Under the pieces are notes generated by a model. The model was not told where the DNA came from, did no database searches, and saw nothing but the letters and a program-made list of their open reading frames with translations. Both the position numbers and the translations under genes were made by a program. Shown here piece after piece: positions 17,249-25,765 of a DNA stretch of 64,000 nt (the stretch's first letter is position 1; every line of letters begins with the position of its first letter). The stretch is from Ruminococcus_G sp050944435 (GTDB lineage: Bacteria > Bacillota > Clostridia > Lachnospirales > Lachnospiraceae), in assembly GCA_050944435.1 (NCBI GenBank), contig JBMNRB010000013.1:1-64000 (forward strand). The letters are read 5' to 3'.

Positions 17249-17867
17249 TGTGGATTATACTCTGTATCTGTGTACAGACCGGGAACTGATGAGTACGGAT
17301 ACGCTGGAGGAGGCGGTGACCCAGGCCATTGAGGGCGGATGTACGGTAATTCAGCTGAGGGAAAAGAACTGTTCTTCCATGGAATTCTACCGTACGGCGA
17401 TGAATTTGAGAGCCATTACGAGGAAGTACAATGTTCCCTTTATTATCAACGACCGGGTGGATATCGCCCTGGCTGTGGATGCTGACGGGGTTCATGTGGG
17501 ACAGGAAGATCTGCCGGCGAAAGAAGTGCGCCGTATCCTGGGACCGGATAAAATTCTGGGTGTTTCCGCCGCCCGTCTTGACGAGGCGGTGAAAGCAGTG
17601 GAAGACGGCGCCGACTACCTGGGAGTGGGGGCCATGTATCCCACGGGTACAAAGACGGATGCCCGGCCGGTGACCATGGAGGAACTGCGGGAAATTCGCC
17701 GGGCGGTGGAAGTTCCCATTGTGGTAATCGGAGGCATTAATTTAAATACGCTGGATAACTTTAAACATATGGGCATCAACGGACTGGCAGTAGTTTCCGC
17801 CGTCATTGCGGCAGATGACATCAAAGAAGCGGCCGGCGAAATGGCCGGAAGATTTCGGGAGAAATAA
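17235..17867 (+). CDS. thiE: Thiamine-phosphate synthase
   Basis: 210 residues, a TIM barrel. It joins HMP pyrophosphate with thiazole phosphate to give thiamine monophosphate. The N-terminal YLCTDRELM, TVIQLREKN, INDRVDIALAVDADGVHVGQ and GVGAMYPTGTKTDA motifs bind pyrophosphate, magnesium and thiazole phosphate. The start is TTG at 17235, inside the 3' end of thiM, with GGAG about 10 bases before; no suitable ATG exists nearby. Downstream, an HAD phosphatase gene follows after 2 bp. Confidence 0.93.
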   Translation: MKKCDVDYTLYLCTDRELMSTDTLEEAVTQAIEGGCTVIQLREKNCSSMEFYRTAMNLRAITRKYNVPFIINDRVDIALAVDADGVHVGQEDLPAKEVRRILGPDKILGVSAARLDEAVKAVEDGADYLGVGAMYPTGTKTDARPVTMEELREIRRAVEVPIVVIGGINLNTLDNFKHMGINGLAVVSAVIAADDIKEAAGEMAGRFREK

Positions 17868-17869
17868 CC

Positions 17870-18523
17870 ATGCAGGAGTTTACGGGAGCGATTTTTGATT
17901 TGGACGGAACGCTGCTGGATTCCATGTGGGTGTGGGAACAGATAGATATTGATTTTCTGGAGAAACGTGGCATTGCGCTTCCGGAGGATTATTTGAAAAA
18001 GATCACCCCCATGGGATTCGAGGCAGCGGCCCGTTATACCATTCAGCGTTTTGGGCTTTTGGAAGAACCGAAGGATCTGATAAAAGAATGGTATGGTATG
18101 GCAGAGGAATATTATAGAAACCGGGTGGGGCTGAAACCCCATGCGGCCCAGTATCTGGAGTATCTGAAGGAAAATGGAGTCAAAATGGCGGCGGCCACAT
18201 CATCGGATCCCCAGCTTTTTGAGCCTGCGCTGGTACATAACAAAATCCGGGAATATTTTTCCAGTGTGGTAACGGTACGGGATGTGAGCCGGGGAAAAGG
18301 ATTTCCCGATATCTATCTCTACGCTGCGGGAAGGCTGGGAGAGAATCCCTGCCGGTGCGCGGTCTTTGAGGATATTCCGGAGGGAATCCGGGGAGCCGGC
18401 GACGGCGGATTCCTCACTGTGGGCGTATATGACTCCTATTCCGGACATGAGAAGGAAGAGATGATCCGGTTGGCGGACTATTATATTTATGATTATAAAG
18501 AACTGTTGGAGGCAAGAGGATGA
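17870..18523 (+). CDS. HAD-family phosphatase in the thiamine operon
   Basis: 217 residues, HAD subfamily IA. Motif I is IFDLDGTLLDSM (catalytic aspartates in DLD), motif II is AAATSSDP, motif III includes the Lys of SRGKGFPD, and motif IV is CAVFEDIPEGI. The helical cap between about 15 and 85 fits a small phosphorylated substrate. Its place between thiE and thiD, 2 bp after one and overlapping the other by 4 bp, suggests action on thiamine monophosphate or an HMP phosphate; no ThiL is in the window. Substrate is inferred from position only. Generic phosphoglycolate-phosphatase-like activity is the alternative. Confidence 0.8.
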   Translation: MQEFTGAIFDLDGTLLDSMWVWEQIDIDFLEKRGIALPEDYLKKITPMGFEAAARYTIQRFGLLEEPKDLIKEWYGMAEEYYRNRVGLKPHAAQYLEYLKENGVKMAAATSSDPQLFEPALVHNKIREYFSSVVTVRDVSRGKGFPDIYLYAAGRLGENPCRCAVFEDIPEGIRGAGDGGFLTVGVYDSYSGHEKEEMIRLADYYIYDYKELLEARG

Positions 18524-19299
18524 AAACGGTACTGACAATAGCGGGAAGCGATTCCAGCGGCGGAGCGGGAATTCAGGCGGATATCAAGACCATAACGGCC
18601 CATAAACTGTATGCTTCCAGTGCGATTACGGCATTGACGGCGCAGAATACCACAGGGGTTTACGGTATCATGGAAGCTTCGCCGGAATTTCTGGCCAGCC
18701 AATTGGACTGCATTTTCCAGGATATTTTTCCGGATGCGGTAAAAATCGGCATGGTTTCTTCTGCACCGCTGATTGAAGTGATTGTGGAAAAGTTAAAAAC
18801 CTACCAGGCCAAACATATTGTGGTGGATCCGGTGATGGTATCCACCAGCGGCAGCCGTCTGCTGGCCGGCGATGCGGCCAATACCCTGATTGGAAAGCTG
18901 ATACCGATGGCGGAAGTGATCACACCTAACATTCCGGAAGGGGAGGTATTGGGAGAATTTTCCATAGAAAGCGCCGCAGATATGGAGCGGGCGGCGAAAA
19001 AAATTGCGGAAAGCACGGGAACGGCGGTATTGATGAAGGGCGGTCATGAGCAAAACGACGCCAATGACGTCCTCTGCCGCGATGGAGAGTGTAAGTGGTT
19101 TATGGGAGAAAGAATTGACAATCCCAATACCCACGGCACCGGCTGTACCCTTTCATCCGCCATCGCCTGCGGACTGGCCAAGGGACTTTCTTTGGAGGAC
19201 AGCGTAAAAGAGGCGAAGGATTACATTTCCGGAGCGCTGAGGGCAGGACTGAATCTGGGAAAGGGCAGCGGGCCCCTCAATCATATGTTCTGCTTGTAG
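18520..19299 (+). CDS. thiD: Hydroxymethylpyrimidine/phosphomethylpyrimidine kinase
   Basis: 259 residues of the ribokinase fold. It phosphorylates HMP twice to the pyrophosphate used by ThiE. GSDSSGGAGIQADIKT is the ThiD signature; VDPVMVSTSGSRLL and the anion hole in NTHGTGCTLSSAIACGLA are intact. The start overlaps the HAD stop (ATGA). With ThiM and ThiE this completes salvage from thiazole alcohol and HMP to thiamine monophosphate; no de novo genes (thiC, thiG) are present here. Confidence 0.93.
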   Translation: MKTVLTIAGSDSSGGAGIQADIKTITAHKLYASSAITALTAQNTTGVYGIMEASPEFLASQLDCIFQDIFPDAVKIGMVSSAPLIEVIVEKLKTYQAKHIVVDPVMVSTSGSRLLAGDAANTLIGKLIPMAEVITPNIPEGEVLGEFSIESAADMERAAKKIAESTGTAVLMKGGHEQNDANDVLCRDGECKWFMGERIDNPNTHGTGCTLSSAIACGLAKGLSLEDSVKEAKDYISGALRAGLNLGKGSGPLNHMFCL

Positions 19300-19329
19300 G
19301 AAATCTGCAGGCGGAAAGGGACAAAGCGG

Positions 19330-19358
19330 TTGAAAAAAAACGGTAATTCGGATATACT
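19330..19358 (+). promoter_or_regulatory. Promoter of the SEC-C gene
   Basis: TTGAAA (19330-19335), 17 bp, TATACT (19353-19358). Confidence 0.75.
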
Positions 19359-19419
19359 ATAATTCAGGCATCACAAGTGGAGTGGTGAAAGAACGTTTGA
19401 AAAGAAGGAAGGTACATCA

Positions 19420-19926
19420 ATGAGTTTATTAAAACAGTGGAGAGATATGGCGTATGATCAGAAAGCCGATAAAGGAAAACTCCAGAGGTTTTGGGCGGAT
19501 TATTTTCTGATTGAAAAGAGAATATATGAAGAACTTTTGAAAAATCCCGATGAAGTGGTAACGGGAACGGTCAAAGAACTGGCGGAAAAGTATAATGTCA
19601 GCGTGATGACGATGACCGGATTTTTGGATGGCATCAATGACAGTTTGAAAGAGGCGAATCCCATCGAGGAGATGGAAGAAGATACTCCGGTGAATCTGGG
19701 CTTTGATAAAGAACTGCTCTATAAAAATATGGTGGATGCCAAAGCCGACTGGCTGTATGAGCTGCCCGCCTGGAAAGAGATTTTTTCCGATGAAAAGAGA
19801 AAAGCCCTTTACCTGGAACAGAAAAAATCCGGCACTATTGTCAAGGGGCCTAAAGTGGGCAGAAATGATCCATGTCCCTGCGGAAGCGGAAAAAAGTATA
19901 AAAAATGCTGCGGACGGAATGCATAA
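19420..19926 (+). CDS. SEC-C motif protein
   Basis: 168 residues. The last twenty or so residues form a SEC-C zinc-binding motif, NDPCPCGSGKKYKKCC, as found at the end of SecA and in YecA-type proteins, where it binds zinc and contacts ribosomes or SecB. The preceding 140 residues are helical and charged, with TVKELAEKYNVSVMTMTGF in a helix-turn-helix-like stretch. It stands alone between the thiamine operon and the YtrA operon. A stand-alone role near the ribosome or in protein export is possible but unproven. Confidence 0.8.
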   Translation: MSLLKQWRDMAYDQKADKGKLQRFWADYFLIEKRIYEELLKNPDEVVTGTVKELAEKYNVSVMTMTGFLDGINDSLKEANPIEEMEEDTPVNLGFDKELLYKNMVDAKADWLYELPAWKEIFSDEKRKALYLEQKKSGTIVKGPKVGRNDPCPCGSGKKYKKCCGRNA

Positions 19927-19947
19927 AAAATATCTAAAATAATTTCA

Positions 19948-19977
19948 AAAGCCTTGACATAAAGTCGAGGCTTTATT
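19948..19977 (+). terminator. Terminator of the SEC-C gene
   Basis: AAAGCCTTGAC (19948-19958) pairs with GTCGAGGCTTT (19964-19974), one wobble pair, loop ATAAA, then T-rich sequence. The left arm contains the -35 box of the next promoter. Confidence 0.75.
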
Positions 19978-19982
19978 AATAT
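19954..19982 (+). promoter_or_regulatory. Promoter of the YtrA-type operon
   Basis: TTGACA (19954-19959), 17 bp, TAATAT (19977-19982). It is buried in the upstream terminator hairpin. Confidence 0.75.
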
Positions 19983-19985
19983 ATT

Positions 19986-20012
19986 AAGTGTATTAAGATA
20001 ATTAATACACTT
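19986..20012 (+). promoter_or_regulatory. Putative operator of the GntR/YtrA-type regulator
   Basis: Perfect inverted repeat AAGTGTATTA (19986-19995), 7-base gap, TAATACACTT (20003-20012), lying over the predicted transcription start. Position and symmetry suit autorepression by the regulator encoded next. Confidence 0.7.
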
Positions 20013-20037
20013 GAAACAGAGAGGAGAGGAGGCAGAT

Positions 20038-20409
20038 ATGATCGTATTGGATTATCAGGATCGCCGGCCGCTGTATGAGCAGGTGGCGGAAAAGCTTCAG
20101 AAAATGATTGTGAAGGGGATCCTTGCGCAAAATGAGCAGCTGCCGTCGGTCAGAAACCTGGCAATGGAGCTTTCCATTAATCCTAACACTATTCAGCGGG
20201 CCTACAGTCTGCTGGAACAGGAGGGATATATTTATCCGGTGAAGGGAAGAGGCAATTTTGTATCGCCTCCGGAAAATTTTATGGGGGAGCGAAAAGAAAG
20301 TTTTTTCAAAGAGCTGGATGAACTGCTGGCGCAGGGACATGATCTGGGAGTTTCCAGGCAGGAAGTCCGGGAACATGTTGACAGCGTTTACAAGGAGGGG
20401 AACCGATGA
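20038..20409 (+). CDS. GntR-family regulator, YtrA/YhcF subfamily
   Basis: 123 residues. The N-terminal winged helix-turn-helix runs from PLYEQVAEKLQKMIVKGIL through QLPSVRNLAMELSINPNTIQ to LEQEGYIYPVKGRGNFV. The C-terminus is only a short dimerising helix, as in the YtrA subgroup, with no ligand domain. These proteins repress adjoining ABC exporter genes, which fits the ATPase (overlapping by 4 bp) and permease that follow. The ATG at 20038 has GAGGAGAGGAGG before it; a TTG 27 bases upstream lies in the operator. A palindrome at 19986-20012 is its likely site. Confidence 0.9.
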   Translation: MIVLDYQDRRPLYEQVAEKLQKMIVKGILAQNEQLPSVRNLAMELSINPNTIQRAYSLLEQEGYIYPVKGRGNFVSPPENFMGERKESFFKELDELLAQGHDLGVSRQEVREHVDSVYKEGNR

Positions 20410-21308
20410 TAGAGATAAAAAATGTCCGGAAACGTTTTGAAGATATTGAGGCGTTAAATGGAATGACTACAGAGATACGGGAAGGAGCAGTTTTCGGGCT
20501 GGTGGGATCCAACGGAGCGGGAAAAAGCACCTTTCTGCGGATTGTGAGTGGAATTCTCCGGCCGGATGAAGGTGAAGTACTGATCGATGGAATTCCGGTT
20601 TATGAGAGAATTGATGCAAAGGAAAAATTGTTTTTCGTTCCCGATGACCAATATTTTTTTCCAAACAGTACATCCTGGGAGATGATGGAATATTACAGCA
20701 TTATCTATCCTAATTTTGAAAAAAGAAAATTCCAGGAATATATGGAACGGTTTGGACTGGATATAAGACGTAAAATCAGTACATTCTCCAAAGGAATGAA
20801 GCGTCAGGTGTCGGTGCTTCTGGGTATCTGCGCCAACACCAAATATTTGCTCTGTGATGAAACCTTTGACGGTCTGGATCCGGTAATGCGCCAGGCAGTA
20901 AAAAGTATTTTTGTATCGGAGATCATGGGAAGAGAATTTACTCCGGTGATCGCATCCCATAATTTAAGAGAGTTGGAAGATATCTGTGATCATGTGGGGC
21001 TGCTTCACAAAGGAGGCATCCTGTTCTCAAAAGATCTGGAGGAAATGAAACACAATATTCAGAAAGTGCAGTGTGTGATTTCGGATTCCGCCATGGAAGA
21101 GCAGTTGCTGAAAGAGCTTGAAGTGCTTCAGTGTATTCGCAGCGGTTCCCTTCTGACGATTACAGCCAGAGGAACTAAGATTGAGATTATGGAACGGGTA
21201 GAGCAGAAAAATCCGCTGTTCTGTGAGATTCTTCCGCTGACGCTGGAAGAAATATTTATCAGTGAAACGGAGGTAGCAGGTTATGACATCAAACATCTCG
21301 TTTTTTAG
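20406..21308 (+). CDS. ABC transporter ATP-binding protein (export type)
   Basis: 300 residues. Walker A is GSNGAGKST, the signature is FSKGMKRQVSVLLG (LSGGQ reduced to FSKGM, as is usual in this group), Walker B is YLLCDETFDGLD, and the H-loop is in VIASHNLRE. The last 80 residues form the small regulatory tail found in YtrB/BcrA-like exporters. The gene starts inside the end of the regulator gene and overlaps the permease start by 26 bp, so translation is coupled. Substrate is unknown; such systems often answer cell-envelope antibiotics. Confidence 0.9.
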   Translation: MIEIKNVRKRFEDIEALNGMTTEIREGAVFGLVGSNGAGKSTFLRIVSGILRPDEGEVLIDGIPVYERIDAKEKLFFVPDDQYFFPNSTSWEMMEYYSIIYPNFEKRKFQEYMERFGLDIRRKISTFSKGMKRQVSVLLGICANTKYLLCDETFDGLDPVMRQAVKSIFVSEIMGREFTPVIASHNLRELEDICDHVGLLHKGGILFSKDLEEMKHNIQKVQCVISDSAMEEQLLKELEVLQCIRSGSLLTITARGTKIEIMERVEQKNPLFCEILPLTLEEIFISETEVAGYDIKHLVF

Positions 21309-23391
21309 TATGGTAAAAAGTGATCTGAAACGGCGGATCTGGGTGACGGCTCTTTTGTTTCTGGGTTTCTTTGCCGCGCTTCCCATAAGCGGTATGATGT
21401 ATGCGGACTCCCTTCAAAGTCAGTTGTCCAATCAGGTCATAACATTTGAAGGGATGATAGAGGAGTTGGCACAGTTTGCCGGTCCCTTGAATTACGGAAT
21501 GATTCTCATGGTAGTTGCCGGGTCTGTACTGGTGGCGTTTACCGGTTTTTCTTACCTGCATTCATCCAAAAAGCTGGATTTGTTTCACAGCCTTCCGGTT
21601 ACCAGAAGAACCTTGTTCTTTGTGCAGTATGTAAGCGGTATTCTGGTTTTTGCCATTCCTTACGTCATCAATCTGGTGCTGCTGTTAATTGTGTGCATCG
21701 TTAAAACTGTGTGTACGGCAGCGGTTCTTGCCAGCCTGGCGACGGGAGTTATTCTGCATTTTCTGTACTTTCTTTTGCTGTATCATGTGGCGATTATAGC
21801 TATAATGCTTACTGGACGGATTCTGGTCAGCCTTCTGGGGCTGGCGGTTATCCATGGATATGCCGTTTTACTGTGGCAGGTAATACTGGGTTACTTTACA
21901 GAATGGTTCGATACTTTTTATGTGTACTGGAATAGCGTGATCGACAAAGTCGTCCAGATTTTTTCGCCCCTCTATCTTTATGCAGACCATGTTCAGGCTT
22001 TTAGAGGAAATGAGTTTCAAAGTTTTGCCGCTTTTGCAGGGCAGTGGAAGCATCTGCTGGTACTTTTGGCGGAGATTGTGTTGCTTCTGTTTGCGGCTAT
22101 GTGGCTTTACCGGAAGCGTTCTTCGGAAACAGCAGGCCGATCCATGGCCTTCGATAAAACGAAGCCGGTGATAAAAGTGTTGATGATGGTTGCGCTTTCA
22201 CTGGCGGGAGGGTTATTATTCGTCGGTCTTGCTGAGAATGATGTAACGGGTTGGATGGTGTTCGGCATTCTGTTTAGCGCATTGGTGCTCCATTGTGTTA
22301 TTGAAGTGATCTATTCTTATGAATTCCGAAAAGTGCTGTCTCACAAAGGAACTCTTTTTGCATCATTGGCGGCGGCTCTTCTTATTGCCTTTGCTTTCCG
22401 TTTTGACTGGTTCCGGTATGATACCAGTATACCGGCCATGGACCGGCTGGAGAGCATTTCGGTGTATATTAACGGATTAGAGACGGGGATATATTATTCC
22501 GGAGAATTTGAGGATGCGGTAGAGTATGGCCTTGAAAAAGGGAAAATGGAAGAAGTGGAACCGGGATATCAGATCGCTCAGACAGGCGTACAGAATGAAA
22601 AGGAAAATCTTTGGGAAAATATGGATCAAAACGGTGACAGTGATATCACCCCGGTGGATGTAACGGTGGCTTATTACCTGAAAAACGGCAGAGAGAAGGT
22701 GCGGTATTACCGAATGACCCAGGAGCAGATTGACCGGTATCTGCCTGCTCTGTATGAAGAGGAAGGATTTAAGAAGGGCCTTAATTCTGTTCTTGGCATC
22801 GATGCAGAAAGGGTGAAGTTTGACGGTGTTCAGATGTATGATACGTATCACAGCGGCCGGATCAATCTTTCGCCGGAAGACATTGCGAAGCTGCTGCAGA
22901 CTTGTCAGCAGGAAATGCTGGAAGCTTCCTATGAGGAGATGCAGCCGGAAAAAATGTGGGGAAATCTGCAGTTCAGCAAAACCGGCAGTATGGAAGACGC
23001 CTCCGTTACTGTTTATGACAGTTTTGACCAGACGCTGAAGCTGTTGGAGGATTTGGGCTATCCCATGGAAAAGGTGCCCGATATAAAAGAGGTAAGTCAG
23101 ATTACGGTGTACAATTACGAGCCGGAATGGTATCTGGAAAACGGAGAAGTCTATGAAGATCCCAGCGTTATTTTTGAAGATGAGAAGGATATAAAAGAAA
23201 TTTTAAGCAAAGTGGTGTTGGCTGAGGCTCCCTACTTTGAAGTGGATTCGGATTATAACGTTGAAGTGATTGTCAACAGCCAGGATGGGCTTCAGAGTAA
23301 TTACATGCAGTTGAATTACCAGTTTAAAAAGAATGAAATTCCTTCCTGTGTGCTGGAAGCCTTTCAAAATCTGAAGGAGAATCAGGATTGA
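21283..23391 (+). CDS. ABC transporter permease with large extracytoplasmic region
   Basis: 702 residues. Helices cluster in residues about 15-260 and 300-370 (for example WVTALLFLGFFAALPISGMM). After about residue 375 the protein is soluble to the end, with repeated acidic Tyr-rich segments, probably outside the cell. The profile resembles the YtrC/YtrD and bacitracin-type permeases controlled by YtrA-like repressors. GGAGG lies before the ATG within the end of the ATPase gene. Its stop codon overlaps the -35 box of the thrS promoter. Confidence 0.8.
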   Translation: MTSNISFFSMVKSDLKRRIWVTALLFLGFFAALPISGMMYADSLQSQLSNQVITFEGMIEELAQFAGPLNYGMILMVVAGSVLVAFTGFSYLHSSKKLDLFHSLPVTRRTLFFVQYVSGILVFAIPYVINLVLLLIVCIVKTVCTAAVLASLATGVILHFLYFLLLYHVAIIAIMLTGRILVSLLGLAVIHGYAVLLWQVILGYFTEWFDTFYVYWNSVIDKVVQIFSPLYLYADHVQAFRGNEFQSFAAFAGQWKHLLVLLAEIVLLLFAAMWLYRKRSSETAGRSMAFDKTKPVIKVLMMVALSLAGGLLFVGLAENDVTGWMVFGILFSALVLHCVIEVIYSYEFRKVLSHKGTLFASLAAALLIAFAFRFDWFRYDTSIPAMDRLESISVYINGLETGIYYSGEFEDAVEYGLEKGKMEEVEPGYQIAQTGVQNEKENLWENMDQNGDSDITPVDVTVAYYLKNGREKVRYYRMTQEQIDRYLPALYEEEGFKKGLNSVLGIDAERVKFDGVQMYDTYHSGRINLSPEDIAKLLQTCQQEMLEASYEEMQPEKMWGNLQFSKTGSMEDASVTVYDSFDQTLKLLEDLGYPMEKVPDIKEVSQITVYNYEPEWYLENGEVYEDPSVIFEDEKDIKEILSKVVLAEAPYFEVDSDYNVEVIVNSQDGLQSNYMQLNYQFKKNEIPSCVLEAFQNLKENQD

Positions 23392-23416
23392 CAAATGAAA
23401 AAAAATCATGTAGGAT
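23388..23416 (+). promoter_or_regulatory. Promoter of the thrS T-box leader
   Basis: TTGACA (23388-23393), 17 bp, TAGGAT (23411-23416). The -35 overlaps the upstream stop codon, and the transcript would begin at about 23423. Confidence 0.6.
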
Positions 23417-23422
23417 TACAGG

Positions 23423-23660
23423 TAAGTTAAAAAACAACACGTTGACGAGACGAGTAAAATGGAGGAACCTGACAGAGAGGGGTGTGTTTGCTGGAAGCAT
23501 CCTCAGGGGAAACATTTGAAAACTACCTCTGAGTGGCCCTAATCCGGCCCGGTGATTCCGTTATCATCCAATGAAGTGGTTCCGGCCAGCGCCGGGACAA
23601 TCAGGGTGGAACCGCGCGTAGAGTCGTCCCTGTCTGCAAAAGCAGACGGGACGGCTTTTT
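23423..23660 (+). promoter_or_regulatory. T-box leader (threonine) of thrS
   Basis: The invariant T-box AGGGTGGAACCGCG is at 23603-23616; its TGG pairs with the CCA end of uncharged tRNA. A terminator follows at once: GTCGTCCC...GTCTGC (23623-23637) with GCAGACGGGACGGC (23642-23655) and five T. Upstream, ACGAGTA and CAGAGAGG belong to stem I. GAAAACTACC (about 23518-23527) supplies ACT or ACC, both threonine codons, as specifier. Uncharged tRNA-Thr should favour the antiterminator and switch thrS on. Confidence 0.92.
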
Positions 23661-23753
23661 CATTTCAGTATGAATTAATCCGGAAGTTTTTATCTTTTGC
23701 AGACAATAGATAAACGTGTAGATTTAATCGTTGAAAAAGGAGAGAGTAAAAAG

Positions 23754-25718
23754 ATGAAAATTACATTAAAAGACGGTTCGGTAAAAGAATATCAGCAGCC
23801 TATGTCTGTGTATGATATCGCAAAAGATATCAGTGAGGGTCTGGCGAGAGCGGCCACAGCCGGCGAGGTGAACGGTCAGGTGGTGGATCTGCGTACTGTT
23901 GTGGAAAGAGACAGTGAAGTGAATATTTTGACGGCCAATGATAAAGAAGGTCTGGCTGCTCTGCGGCATACTGCCTCCCATGTTCTGGCGGAAGCGGTAA
24001 AGCGGCTGTATCCGGAGGCAAAGCTGGCCATCGGTCCTTCCATTGATACCGGATTTTACTATGATTTCGACTGCCAGTCTTTTACCAGGGAAGATTTGGA
24101 TGAAATTGAAAAGGAAATGAAAAAGGTGATCAAAGAAGGCGCCGAGATTAAACGGTATACTCTTCCCAGGGAAGAAGCCATCGCTTTTATGAAAGAAAAA
24201 GAGGAGCCCTATAAAGTAGAACTGATCGAGGATCTGCCGGAAGATGCAGAGATTTCTTTCTATTCTCAGGGTGATTTCGTGGATCTGTGCGCAGGTCCTC
24301 ACCTGATGTCCACAAAAGGAATTAAGGCTTTTAAGTTGATTTCTTCTTCGGGAGCCTACTGGAGAGGAAGCGAAAAGAACAAGATGCTGACCCGTATCTA
24401 TGGTACGGCTTACGCTAAAAAGGATGAGCTGAAAGCCCATATGGAACGTCTGGAAGAGGCGAAGAAAAGAGATCATAACAAACTGGGACGTGAGATGGAG
24501 CTGTTTACCACGGTGGATGTGATTGGTCAGGGCCTGCCGCTGATTATGCCTAAAGGAGTGACCATCATCCAGACGCTGCAGCGCTGGATTGAGGATGAAG
24601 AAGAAAAACGGGGTTATATTCGGACAAAAACGCCGCTGATGGCGAAAAAAGATTTGTATGTGATTTCTGATCACTGGAATCATTATAAAGAAGGCATGTT
24701 TGTTTTAGGAGATGAGGAGAAAGACGATGAAGTCTTTGCCCTTCGTCCCATGACCTGTCCTTTCCAGTATTACGTTTACAAAGCTTCTCAGCACAGTTAC
24801 CGGGAGCTGCCCCTGCGTTACGGGGAGACTTCTACATTATTCAGAAATGAAGATTCCGGTGAAATGCACGGGCTTACCCGTGTTCGCCAATTCACCATTT
24901 CCGAGGGGCATTTGATTCTTCGTCCCGATCAGGTGGAAGAGGAATTTAAAGGATGTGTGGATCTGGCGAAATACTGTATGACCACCCTGGGACTTCAGGA
25001 TGATGTGACTTATCGTCTGTCTTTGTGGGATCCCAAGAACCAGGAGAAATATCTGGGAACAGAGGAGATGTGGAACGAAGTACAGGACACCATGCGCCAG
25101 ATTCTCAATGACATCGGTCTTGAATATACGGAAGAGGAAGGAGAGGCTGCCTTCTACGGACCAAAACTGGATATTCAGGCAAGAAACGTGTACGGCAAAG
25201 AAGATACCATGATCACTATCCAGTTGGATATGTTCCTGGCGGAGAGATTTGATATGACTTATATTGACAGCAACGGGGAGAAAAAGCGGCCTTATATCAT
25301 CCATCGTACTTCCATGGGCTGTTACGAGCGTACCCTGGCCTGGTTGATTGAAAAATATGCCGGACTGTTTCCCACCTGGCTTTGTCCGGAACAGGTACGC
25401 GTTCTTCCCATTTCTGAAAAATATCAGGAATATGCGGCAAAAGTAGAGGCGAAGCTGAAAGAAAACGGCATCCGCTGCAGTACGGACAACAGAAGCGAAA
25501 AGATCGGATATAAAATCCGGGAAGCCCGTATGGAAAAGGTTCCGTACATGTTGGTGGTGGGAGCCAAAGAAGAGGAAGAAGGCGTAGTTTCTGTACGCAG
25601 CCGTTATCTGGGAGATGAAGGACAGAAATCTCTGGATACCTTTATCGACGATATCTGCCGGGAAATCCGCACAAAAGAAATTCGCAAAATCGAAGTTGAA
25701 AATAAAGGGGATAAATAA
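23754..25718 (+). CDS. thrS: Threonine--tRNA ligase
   Basis: 654 residues. The domains in order are: TGS (ITLKDGSVKEYQQPMSVYD), the editing domain with HTASHVLAEAVKRLYPEAKLAIGP and the C..H end (DLCAGPHLMS), the class II catalytic core with motif 2 (TSTLFRNEDSGEMHGLTRVRQF) and motif 3 (RTSMGCYERTLAWLIE), and the anticodon-binding domain. The zinc Cys is in RPMTCPFQYYVYK. The ATG at 23754 is preceded by AAAAAGGAGAG; an upstream TTG at 23697 would add a tail not seen in the family. It is controlled by the T-box upstream. Confidence 0.97.
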   Translation: MKITLKDGSVKEYQQPMSVYDIAKDISEGLARAATAGEVNGQVVDLRTVVERDSEVNILTANDKEGLAALRHTASHVLAEAVKRLYPEAKLAIGPSIDTGFYYDFDCQSFTREDLDEIEKEMKKVIKEGAEIKRYTLPREEAIAFMKEKEEPYKVELIEDLPEDAEISFYSQGDFVDLCAGPHLMSTKGIKAFKLISSSGAYWRGSEKNKMLTRIYGTAYAKKDELKAHMERLEEAKKRDHNKLGREMELFTTVDVIGQGLPLIMPKGVTIIQTLQRWIEDEEEKRGYIRTKTPLMAKKDLYVISDHWNHYKEGMFVLGDEEKDDEVFALRPMTCPFQYYVYKASQHSYRELPLRYGETSTLFRNEDSGEMHGLTRVRQFTISEGHLILRPDQVEEEFKGCVDLAKYCMTTLGLQDDVTYRLSLWDPKNQEKYLGTEEMWNEVQDTMRQILNDIGLEYTEEEGEAAFYGPKLDIQARNVYGKEDTMITIQLDMFLAERFDMTYIDSNGEKKRPYIIHRTSMGCYERTLAWLIEKYAGLFPTWLCPEQVRVLPISEKYQEYAAKVEAKLKENGIRCSTDNRSEKIGYKIREARMEKVPYMLVVGAKEEEEGVVSVRSRYLGDEGQKSLDTFIDDICREIRTKEIRKIEVENKGDK

Positions 25719-25765
25719 ATAAAAAACTGCACATACTACTCCAAAATGAAAAGGAGGTAGTGTGT

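Noticed and set aside
20011..20037. TTG start for the GntR regulator
   Set aside because: It falls in the operator palindrome; the ATG at 20038 has a strong ribosome site.
23697..23753. TTG start giving a longer ThrRS
   Set aside because: No ribosome site, and the family starts at the TGS domain encoded from 23754.
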